18,473 bases of DNA from Regnicoccus frigidus (GTDB taxonomy: Bacteria; Cyanobacteriota; Cyanobacteriia; PCC-6307; Cyanobiaceae), in NCBI GenBank assembly GCA_025194985.1, contig JAOANE010000029.1:1-18473 (forward strand), written 5' to 3'. Position numbers and translations under genes: made by a program. How positions within the stretch are numbered: the first letter of the stretch is position 1; every line of letters starts with the position of its first letter. The notes under the pieces were generated by a model. That model saw only the letters and a program-made list of their open reading frames with translations, made no database searches and was not told the origin of the DNA. This document shows positions 1 through 6,757 of the stretch, piece by piece.

Positions 1-444
1 TCCAGCCCCGACAAGGTGGAGGCCGGCACCCGCCTGGCCCTGCGTTCACCAGCTGCGGCGGCGAAACCTGCTCCAGCCAGACCCGCCACTCCCCAAGCAA
101 CCCAGGCCAAACCCGCCACGCCAGCACCAGCCGCAACCACCGCCGCCGCCCCAGCCACTGCCGCCACCACCACCCCAGCAACCACAGCCGCAGCAACCAC
201 AGCCGCCGCTGGCGGCCCGCCTGACTGGCGCACCTATGGCCCTATCCAGGTGGATTTCACCACCTGGCAGCCCCTGGGAGGCAGCCAGGTCGCGTCCGCG
301 CTCAATAACCAGGGCCAGCAGCTGTTTCTGGCGGTGAACTGCTCGGCCAAGAAGATCAACACCACCGGCGAGGGCGGCGTCTGGAAGACCTGGGCCCCAC
401 CCCAGGCCGACTTTGAAGAACGGCTGATCGTTGATGCCTGCTGA
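1..444 (+). CDS. LysM-like secreted/cell-wall protein, C-terminal part (5' truncated)
   Basis: The reading frame is open from the first base, so the gene begins upstream of the window and only about 147 C-terminal residues are visible. The first residues (SSPDKVEAGTRLALRSP) resemble the end of a LysM peptidoglycan-binding repeat, where a 'N/S-P-D-x-(I/V)-x-x-G-x-x-L' pattern closes the domain. A linker of about 50 residues rich in Ala, Pro and Thr follows, typical of an extended wall-spanning spacer. The last 75 residues form a globular tail with WRTYGPIQVD, a conserved-looking NCSAKKIN and a final Cys. From memory, similar tails occur in picocyanobacterial LysM proteins. The gene converges on recQ, with only 2 bp between the two stop codons. 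The LysM assignment rests on a domain fragment, so the enzymatic role, if any, cannot be read here. Confidence 0.6.
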   Translation, partial: SSPDKVEAGTRLALRSPAAAAKPAPARPATPQATQAKPATPAPAATTAAAPATAATTTPATTAAATTAAAGGPPDWRTYGPIQVDFTTWQPLGGSQVASALNNQGQQLFLAVNCSAKKINTTGEGGVWKTWAPPQADFEERLIVDAC

Positions 445-446
445 GC

Positions 447-1970
447 TCAGGCGACCCAGCGCAGCGGCCACGGCTGCTGCAGATAGCGACGGCCGGCCGA
501 GCGCAACCACAGGCGCTGGCTGCCGTCATCGCTCTCACTGATCAGCTCCTCCTGAACCAGGCGGCGAGCCAGCCAGCCCCAGCGATCCTCTTCGGATTCC
601 GCCGTGGCCAGGGCATCGGCCAGGCGGCGCAGATCGAAACCGCTGCGCTGCTCCAGGGCCAGAAGCACCTGGGCCACCTCGAGCGACCAATCGGTGGGAC
701 GGCTACCGGCGTTGCAGTTGTCACAGCGACCGCAGGGGGGCACGAGCTCACCGACGGCCAGCAGCAGCGTCTGCTCGCGGCAGGTTGACCCTTCCGCCAC
801 CGCCTCCATGCGCCGGAGCTGCTGCTGGGCCAGCTCCAGGCGGGGCCGCTCCTGCTCCTGGACATCGTTTGTGAGCTGCCGCATCGAGGCCCGCATCGCC
901 CAACCCAGGCTGGTGCGATCGGCCGGATCGAACAGCACCAGGCACTGGGCCGGCAGCCCGTCCCGTCCCGCCCGGCCCGACTCCTGCAGGTAGCCCTCGG
1001 CGCTGGCCGGCAGGTCCAGGTGCAAGACCAGGCCCACATCGGAGCGGTCGACCCCCATGCCAAAGGCGACCGTGGCCACCAGCACGGGCCGCGGGTGCTG
1101 CTGAAAATGCTCCAGGGCCAGCAGGCGGCTCTCTGGATCCATGCCGGCGTGATAGGCGATGGCGGCCACCCCAGCGGCCGAGAGCCGGGCGGCCCAGGCC
1201 TCCACCGAGCGCCTTGTGCGCGCATAGATCAGCACCGCCCCCCTGGCGGCGGCCACCGTCTCGAGCACCGCGGGCAGCGGCTCGGCCGGCCGGCGGCGCA
1301 TGGCATAGCAGAGGTTGTGGCGACGGGCTGAGCGCACCTGGATCAGGGGCCGGCGCAACTGCAGCAGGCGAATGATGTCGGCCCGCACCCGCGGGGCTGC
1401 CGTGGCGCTCAGGGCCACCAGCGGCACACCGGGGCAGAGGGCGCGCAACTCCCCCAGCCGGCGGTATTCGGGCCGGAAGTCATGGCCCCAGGCGCTGATG
1501 CAGTGGGCCTCGTCGACGGCCAGGGCCACCAGGCTGCCCTGCTCCAGCACCTCCTCCAGCAGCCGGCGGGTGGCCTCGGCGCGCAGCCGCTCCGGAGCGA
1601 GGTAGAGCAGCCGCAGGCCATTGGCCTCGATCTGGCGATGCAGGCGGTGGCGGGAGGCCGTGTCGAGGCCGCCGTGCAGGCAGGCCGCCGGGATCCCGCG
1701 CCGCCGCAACTGGCTCACCTGGTCCTGCATCAGCGCCACCAGGGGCGAGATCACCAGCACCAGCCCCTGGCGGACCAGGGCCGGCAACTGGAAGCAGAGC
1801 GACTTGCCACCGCCGGTGGGCAGCACCGCCAGGCAGTCACGGCCGGCCAGCAGGGCCTCCACCACCGGCCGCTGGCCCGGCCGAAAGTCACGCCAGCCGA
1901 ACTGGCTCTCGAGGACGGTCTCGAGGGTGCTGTCCAGACTGGTCTCGAGTGGATCCGGTACCAATCCCAC
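447..1970 (-). CDS. recQ: ATP-dependent DNA helicase RecQ (short form, no HRDC domain)
   Basis: A 507-aa superfamily 2 helicase that unwinds DNA 3'-5' during recombination and fork repair. Visible motifs are Walker A PTGGGKS (residues 51-57), DEAH (153-156) followed by the RecQ-typical CISAWGHDFRPEYR, SAT (188-190), and motif VI QESGRAGRDG (329-338). Four cysteines (C397, C413, C416, C419, the last three as CGRCDNC) match the RecQ zinc-binding subdomain. A shortened winged-helix-like stretch fills the remaining 90 residues or so, and the C-terminal HRDC domain of E. coli-type RecQ (about 600 aa) is absent. The start is GTG at 1970; no in-frame ATG exists before the conserved FGWRDFRPGQ (residues 24-33), so this or the TTG two codons later is the best start. 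The amylase gene lies 42 bp upstream on the same strand, so the two may be co-transcribed. Confidence 0.93.
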   Translation of the reverse strand: MGLVPDPLETSLDSTLETVLESQFGWRDFRPGQRPVVEALLAGRDCLAVLPTGGGKSLCFQLPALVRQGLVLVISPLVALMQDQVSQLRRRGIPAACLHGGLDTASRHRLHRQIEANGLRLLYLAPERLRAEATRRLLEEVLEQGSLVALAVDEAHCISAWGHDFRPEYRRLGELRALCPGVPLVALSATAAPRVRADIIRLLQLRRPLIQVRSARRHNLCYAMRRRPAEPLPAVLETVAAARGAVLIYARTRRSVEAWAARLSAAGVAAIAYHAGMDPESRLLALEHFQQHPRPVLVATVAFGMGVDRSDVGLVLHLDLPASAEGYLQESGRAGRDGLPAQCLVLFDPADRTSLGWAMRASMRQLTNDVQEQERPRLELAQQQLRRMEAVAEGSTCREQTLLLAVGELVPPCGRCDNCNAGSRPTDWSLEVAQVLLALEQRSGFDLRRLADALATAESEEDRWGWLARRLVQEELISESDDGSQRLWLRSAGRRYLQQPWPLRWVA

Positions 1971-1971
1971 C

Positions 1972-2011
1972 CCAGATCTGGTGTGTGGCCAATGTAGCGA
2001 CGCCAGATCTG
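1972..2011. repeat. Pair of CAGATCTG palindromes between the amylase stop and recQ start
   Basis: The 10-bp perfect palindrome CCAGATCTGG (1972-1981) and the 8-bp core CAGATCTG (2004-2011) fill most of the 42-bp gap between the amylase stop and the recQ GTG. Their centres are 31 bp apart, close to three helical turns, which would place two protein dimers on the same face of the DNA. This is seen directly. A role as an operator is inference, and I do not recognise the motif as a known LexA or other box. Confidence 0.35.
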
Positions 2012-2012
2012 C

Positions 2013-3494
2013 TCAGCTCGCCGGGAAGGCCAGCACCAGCCCGCGCTGGGGCGGCAGCTGCTGCTGCGGTGGCCCAGCTACCCACTGCGGCGGCCAGAGC
2101 ACCGTTGTGGCGCCGGCGGGCAGCGCCAACGGCAACGCCAGCAGCCCCCGATTGATCACCACCCAGACCCGCCCCGGGCCTTCACCCCGACTCAGCTGCA
2201 GCAGGTCGTCGTGACCGCTAGGGGTGAAAGCCAGCTCAGACGAGCGCAGGGCGGGTTGGGTGCGGCGCAGGGCACTCAGCCCGGCCAGCAGGGGCCGCAG
2301 CGGTGGCGCGGCGCCCAGGGGAAAAGCGTCCCAGGGCATGGCCTCGCGACAGCCGGGTTCAGGGCCACCAGCGAGGCCCATCTCGGTGCCGTAATAGAGG
2401 CAGGGCGCGCCCGGCAGCAGGAACAGGAGCAACAGGGCCAGGGCCAGGGCCTGCTGGTCGCCGCCGAGCACATGCAGGGCCCGGGGGGTGTCGTGGCTGT
2501 CGAGCAGGTTGAGCTGGCAGCGGTTGATCGCCGGGCCGTACCAACCCAGCACCTCCTCCACCCTGGCGCGGAAGCCAGCCTGATCCAGGGGCTGGTAGGG
2601 GGGCTCGGGCAGGGCCGGCAGCCGCAGCTGGGCCGGCACCTGCCTGGCGCCGACCCAGCCCAGGATCGCCCAGGCCAGCGAGTAGTTCATCGTGCCGTCG
2701 AACAGCCCGCTCTGCAGCCAGGGGCGGGCGTCGCGCCAGAGCTCACCGACGATCCAGGCGTCGGGCCGCTCGGCGCGCACCACCGCCCGGAATTCCCGCC
2801 AGAAGTCGTCGGGTACCTCATCGGGCACATCCAGCCGCCAGCCATCCACCCCGGCGGCGATCCAGTGCCGCGCCACCGCCAGCAGATAGGCCCGCACCGC
2901 CGGGTTGGCGTGGTTGAAGCTGGGCAGGGCCGGATCGTTCCACCAACAGTGGTAGCCACAAGCACCATGGCCGTAGGGGTTCAGCGGCCAGTGCTCGACG
3001 TGGAACCAATCCACATAGGGCGAGAGCGGCCCGTTCTCGAGCAGGTGATGGAAGGCCCAGAAACCGCGGCCGCAGTGGTTGAAGACGCCATCGAGGATCA
3101 GGCGCATGCCGCGGCGATGCAGTTCCGCCACCAGGGCGGCCAGGGCGCCGTTGCCCCCCAGCAGCGGGTCCACCTGGAAATACTCGAAGGTGTGATAGCG
3201 GTGGTTGGCGGCTGAGGCGAAGACCGGATTGAGGTAGAGGCAGGTGGCGCCAAGCTCCTGGAGATCGTCGAGCGCCTCGATCACGCCGTAGAGATCACCG
3301 CCTTGAAACCCCTGGGCGGCCGGGTCCTCTCCCCACGGCTGCAGGGCCAACCCCTGCTGGGCCGCCACCTTGCCGCTGCGGCGGAACCGGTCGGGGAAGA
3401 TCTGCACGATCACGGCGTCGGCCACCCAGTCGGGGCGGCTGGCGGGGTGGCTGGCGGGGGAGCTGGCCGTGTCGTCGTTCGTGTCAACCCGCAT
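2013..3494 (-). CDS. GH13 alpha-amylase family enzyme, neopullulanase/cyclomaltodextrinase-like
   Basis: A 493-aa glycoside hydrolase family 13 protein, likely cytoplasmic (no signal peptide), acting on alpha-glucans or maltodextrins. The fold starts at VIVQIFPDRF (28-37). Region I is DGVFNH (135-140); region II GWRLDVPDE has the nucleophile D222; region III VGELW has the acid/base E251; region IV LDSHD ends in D335. The DGWRLDVPDE plus DAWIVGELW pattern resembles GH13_20 neopullulanases and cyclomaltodextrinases, but the N-terminal CBM34 domain of that group (total about 585 aa) is missing. The ATG at 3494 is chosen because the open frame beyond it runs antisense through glpK and is not conserved-looking. 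The gene diverges from glpK across 54 bp. Exact substrate is uncertain; glycogen-derived dextrins are the default guess. Confidence 0.85.
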   Translation of the reverse strand: MRVDTNDDTASSPASHPASRPDWVADAVIVQIFPDRFRRSGKVAAQQGLALQPWGEDPAAQGFQGGDLYGVIEALDDLQELGATCLYLNPVFASAANHRYHTFEYFQVDPLLGGNGALAALVAELHRRGMRLILDGVFNHCGRGFWAFHHLLENGPLSPYVDWFHVEHWPLNPYGHGACGYHCWWNDPALPSFNHANPAVRAYLLAVARHWIAAGVDGWRLDVPDEVPDDFWREFRAVVRAERPDAWIVGELWRDARPWLQSGLFDGTMNYSLAWAILGWVGARQVPAQLRLPALPEPPYQPLDQAGFRARVEEVLGWYGPAINRCQLNLLDSHDTPRALHVLGGDQQALALALLLLFLLPGAPCLYYGTEMGLAGGPEPGCREAMPWDAFPLGAAPPLRPLLAGLSALRRTQPALRSSELAFTPSGHDDLLQLSRGEGPGRVWVVINRGLLALPLALPAGATTVLWPPQWVAGPPQQQLPPQRGLVLAFPAS

Positions 3495-3510
3495 CGACCA
3501 GCCTGAACAT

Positions 3511-3524
3511 GCGCTCAACAGCGC
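3511..3524. promoter_or_regulatory. Inverted repeat in the divergent amylase/glpK promoter region
   Basis: GCGCT (3511-3515) and AGCGC (3520-3524) form a perfect 5-bp inverted repeat around a CAAC spacer, in the middle of the 54-bp gap that must hold both the amylase and glpK promoters. It could be an operator coordinating the two genes. The repeat is short and could occur by chance in GC-rich DNA. A GGAG ribosome-binding site (3540-3543) lies 5 bases before the glpK ATG. Confidence 0.25.
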
Positions 3525-3548
3525 TAGCACGGACAAAACGGAGCCCCC

Positions 3549-5057
3549 ATGCCCAACGACGCCCTCCTCCTGACGCTCGACCAGGGCACCACCAGCTCGA
3601 GGGCCTCCCTCCACACCGCCGCGGGCCAGAGGCTGCTCAGCCGCAGCGCTCCCCTGAGTTGCCGTCACCCCGCCGACGGCTGGGTCGAGCAGGACGGCGA
3701 AGAGATCTGGGCCAGCCAGCTGGCGGCCCTCCAAGCCCTGGAGCAGGCGATCAGCCCGGAGCAACGCGGCGCCGTGGCGGCCTGCGGCATCGCCAACCAG
3801 CGGGAAACCACCCTGCTCTGGCATCGCCGCAGCGGGGCGCTGCTGGGGCCGGCGATCGTCTGGCAGGACGGCCGCACCGCCGGCCTCTGCGCCGAGTGGA
3901 AACGCAGCGGCCTGGAGCCGTTGGTGCGTGGCCGCACCGGCCTGCTGCTGGATCCCTATTTCAGCGCCAGCAAGATCGTCTGGCTGCTGCGCGAGCAGCC
4001 GCAGGCGGCGGCCGCTGCTGCGGCCGGGGAGCTCTGCTTCGGCACCGTCAACAGCTGGCTGCTCTGGCGCCTCACCGGCGGCCAGGTGCATGCCACCGAC
4101 CGCAGCAACGCCAGCCGCACCCTGCTGATGGACCTGGAGCGGGGCCAGTGGGATCCGGAACTCTGTGACGCCTTCGGGGTGCCCGCCGACCTCCTGCCGG
4201 AGCTGCGCCCCTGCCACGCCGACTTCGGCGCCATCACTGCGGGGCTGCCCTTCGCCGGCGTGCCGATCCGGGCCATGCTCGGCGATCAACAGGCCGCCAC
4301 CCTGGGCCAGAACTGCCTGCAGCCGGGTGAAGCCAAATGCACCTACGGCACCGGCGCCTTTCTGGTGATCAACACCGGCAGCAGCATCGTGCGCAGCGAC
4401 GGGGGCCTGCTGAGCACCTACGGCTGGTGCGGCGCCGACGGCTCCGCCACCTACTGCCTGGAGGGCAGCGTGCTCAATGCCGGCACCGCCATCCAGTGGC
4501 TGCGTGACGGGCTTGGCCTGATCGAGAGCTCAGACGAGATCAATGCTCTGGCGGCAACGGCTCCCGCCGGCAGCGGCCTGATGCTGGTGCCGGCCTTCAC
4601 CGGCTGGGGAACGCCCCACTGGGATCCCCACGCCCGCGGCCTGCTGATCGGCATCACCCGCGACACCGGCGGCGGCGCCATCGCCCGGGCCACCCTGGAG
4701 AGCATCGCCCTGGCCGTGGCCAGCCTGGTGGAGCTGGCCACCGAAGCCCTGGGAGCTCCGCTGAAGGAGCTGGCCACCGATGGCGGGGCCGCCGCCGCCG
4801 ATGGGCTGCTGCAGGCCCAGGCCGACAGCTGCGGTCTGGAGGTGCGCCGCCGCGCCGATCTCGAGAGCACCAGCCGGGGCGTGGCCCTGCTCGCCGCCCT
4901 CGATGCCGGTGTGGTGCCGGGCCTTGAGGCCTGGGAGACCATCCCCGGCGAACCTGCCGCCAGCCGCTTTCAACCGAGCCTCAGCGACGACGACCGCCAG
5001 CGTTGGCTGAAGCGCTGGCGGGAGGCAGTGCGTCGCAGTCTGGCCTGGCATGCGTAA
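3549..5057 (+). CDS. glpK: Glycerol kinase
   Basis: A 502-aa FGGY-family kinase that phosphorylates glycerol with ATP to sn-glycerol-3-phosphate in the cytoplasm. The N-terminal phosphate-binding motif DQGTTSSR is at 11-18. Glycerol-contacting residues fall at positions matching known GlpK enzymes: R85-E86 in ANQRET, Y137 in DPYFSASK and D246 in LGDQQAA. The C-terminal half has the second nucleotide-binding elements (YGTGAFLV near 266-273, and DGGAAA). Length matches the family. The ATG has a GGAG site 5 bases upstream. glpD begins 68 bp after the stop, so the two probably form an operon that converts glycerol to DHAP. Next to ggpS, this kinase could both recycle glycerol released from glucosylglycerol and supply glycerol-3-phosphate for its synthesis; that link is inferred from context. 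Confidence 0.95.
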   Translation: MPNDALLLTLDQGTTSSRASLHTAAGQRLLSRSAPLSCRHPADGWVEQDGEEIWASQLAALQALEQAISPEQRGAVAACGIANQRETTLLWHRRSGALLGPAIVWQDGRTAGLCAEWKRSGLEPLVRGRTGLLLDPYFSASKIVWLLREQPQAAAAAAAGELCFGTVNSWLLWRLTGGQVHATDRSNASRTLLMDLERGQWDPELCDAFGVPADLLPELRPCHADFGAITAGLPFAGVPIRAMLGDQQAATLGQNCLQPGEAKCTYGTGAFLVINTGSSIVRSDGGLLSTYGWCGADGSATYCLEGSVLNAGTAIQWLRDGLGLIESSDEINALAATAPAGSGLMLVPAFTGWGTPHWDPHARGLLIGITRDTGGGAIARATLESIALAVASLVELATEALGAPLKELATDGGAAAADGLLQAQADSCGLEVRRRADLESTSRGVALLAALDAGVVPGLEAWETIPGEPAASRFQPSLSDDDRQRWLKRWREAVRRSLAWHA

Positions 5058-5125
5058 CTCTGAGGAGAGGCCCTGAGCCGCCCAGCCCGCCCCTCCGCAG
5101 AAAATCCTTGCCGATCGCCGACGGA

Positions 5126-6757
5126 ATGTCTTCTCCTGGCCCCAGTCCTGGCCCCAGTCACGGCCCTGACCAGAACCCGGGCCACGACCCAGGCAAGGTC
5201 TTTGATCTGCTGGTGGTCGGCGCCGGCGCCACCGGAGCCACCATCGCCCTGGAGGCCGTGCGCCGCGGCCTCTCGGTGGCGCTGGTGGAGGGCAGTGACA
5301 TCGCCTCGGGCACCAGCAGCCGCAGCACCAAGTTGCTGCACGGCGGCGTGCGCTACCTGGAGCTGGCGGTCAAAACCTTTGATCTGCGCCAGCTGCAGCT
5401 GGTGCGCGAAGCCCTGGGCGAGCGCGGCCACTGGCTGCAGGCCGTGCCGTTCCTGGCCCAGCCCCTGGAGCTGCTGCTGCCCACCCGCAACCTGCTGGCC
5501 ACCGCCTACTACGGCGCCGGCTTGGCCGTCTACGACCTGCTGGCCGGCCGGCGGCGCATCAGCGCCAGCCGCTGCCTCTCGCGCCAGGAGGTGAGCCGCC
5601 AGCTGCCCGAGCTGGCGGCCGGCCACGGCGGCGTCGCCTACGCCGATGCCCGCTTCGACGACGCCCGCCTCAACCTGCTGATCGCCCGCAGCGCCGCCCT
5701 CGCGGGCGCCGCTGTGCACACCCGCAGCGCCGTGGTGGAGCTGCTGCGCGACGGCCAGGGCCAGCTGAACGGGGCCGTGATCGCAGCGGAGCCAGATGGC
5801 ACCAGGCAGCGGCTGCGCGCCCGGGTGGTGGTGAACGCCACCGGCATCGGCGCCGACGCCCTGCGCCGCATGGCCCAGGCCGATCTGCCGCCCAGGCTGC
5901 AGGTGAGCCGCGGCATGCACGTGGTGCTCGACGACGACCTCTGCCCCGGCGGCCTGGGCCTGCTGGTGCCCGCCACCGACGACGGGCGGGTGCTGTTCAT
6001 GCTGCCCTTCTTCGGCCGCACGCTGGTGGGCACCACCGACACCGCCTGCCCCCTGGCAGAAGCCGAGCGGCCCGCCGCCAATGAAGAGGCCTACCTGCTC
6101 GATTACGTGCAGCGCTGGTTCCCCTCAGATAGTCCACGCCGGGTGAGCAGCCGCTGGGCTGGCGGTCGCCCCCTGCTGTTGCCCGAAACAGCAGCGGAGG
6201 CGGCGGCCGGCACGGCGCGGGTGGTGCGGGAGCACGCGGTGGAGCGGCTCAGCTGCGGCCTGATCAGCGTGATGGGCGGCAAGTGGACCACCTGCCGCAG
6301 CATGGCCATCGACGCGCTGGCCGTGGTGGCCGAGCAGCTCGGCCGGCCCTTGGGCGCGCCCGTCGCCGGAGCGATCCTGGGTGCCGCCAGCGACCCCAGC
6401 CACAGCGCCGCCGCGCTGGCCGCCCTGGCCACAAAGCTCAGCAACGAGCTGGGGGAGCCACTGGCGGCCCACCTGATCGCCAGCCATGGCCTGGAAGCTC
6501 CCGCAGTGCTCGCCTGCGCCGCCGATGCCAGCGAGCGCACCCCCCTCAGCGACGTGATCCCCCTGACCGCCGCAGAGGTGCGCCACATGGCCCGGCACGA
6601 GTGGGCCCGGCAACCGGAGGATGTGCTGGCCCGCCGCTGCCGGCTGGCCTTTGTCGATCAGGCCGAGGCTGACCGGCTGGAGGGCACGGTGGGCGAGCTG
6701 CTCGAGCAGGAGGCCGCCGCGGCCTACTCGCCCACCAGCCACCAGAAGAAGCCGTAG
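5126..6757 (+). CDS. glpD: FAD-dependent glycerol-3-phosphate dehydrogenase
   Basis: A 543-aa flavoprotein that oxidises sn-glycerol-3-phosphate to dihydroxyacetone phosphate, passing electrons to the membrane quinone pool. The dinucleotide-binding motif VVGAGATGATIALEA starts at residue 30, followed by SGTSSRSTKLLHGGVRYLE (61-79), highly typical of GlpD, and GGKWTT (384-389) near the end of the FAD domain. The ATG at 5126 was chosen over the in-frame 5003 ATG, which would overlap glpK by 55 bp; a TTG at 5108 is also possible. Residues 1-24 are an unusual Pro/Gly/Ser tail encoded partly by a tandem 12-bp repeat (5135-5146 and 5147-5158), probably a disordered, variable extension. A purine-rich GAGGAGAG at 5062-5069 follows the glpK stop. 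The 3' end overlaps the convergent trehalose-synthase-like gene by 34 bp. Confidence 0.93.
   Translation: MSSPGPSPGPSHGPDQNPGHDPGKVFDLLVVGAGATGATIALEAVRRGLSVALVEGSDIASGTSSRSTKLLHGGVRYLELAVKTFDLRQLQLVREALGERGHWLQAVPFLAQPLELLLPTRNLLATAYYGAGLAVYDLLAGRRRISASRCLSRQEVSRQLPELAAGHGGVAYADARFDDARLNLLIARSAALAGAAVHTRSAVVELLRDGQGQLNGAVIAAEPDGTRQRLRARVVVNATGIGADALRRMAQADLPPRLQVSRGMHVVLDDDLCPGGLGLLVPATDDGRVLFMLPFFGRTLVGTTDTACPLAEAERPAANEEAYLLDYVQRWFPSDSPRRVSSRWAGGRPLLLPETAAEAAAGTARVVREHAVERLSCGLISVMGGKWTTCRSMAIDALAVVAEQLGRPLGAPVAGAILGAASDPSHSAAALAALATKLSNELGEPLAAHLIASHGLEAPAVLACAADASERTPLSDVIPLTAAEVRHMARHEWARQPEDVLARRCRLAFVDQAEADRLEGTVGELLEQEAAAAYSPTSHQKKP
5135..5158 (+). repeat. Tandem 12-bp repeat in the glpD leader codons
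   Basis: CCTGGCCCCAGT occurs twice back to back (5135-5146, 5147-5158) and encodes part of the PGPSPGPS N-terminus of GlpD. In-frame multiples of three allow copy number to change without breaking the protein. Confidence 0.8.

Noticed and set aside
1943..1980. Cluster of XhoI, BamHI, KpnI and BglII-like sites at the recQ start resembling a vector polylinker
   Set aside because: The bases are in frame with recQ coding sequence and flanked by normal genomic genes on both sides; most likely coincidence rather than vector contamination.
3495..4289. Open-frame extension of the amylase gene into glpK on the minus strand (265 extra residues)
   Set aside because: It is antisense to a complete, well-conserved glycerol kinase, contains no recognisable domain, and the GH13 fold starts just after the ATG at 3494. 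High GC explains the long open frame.
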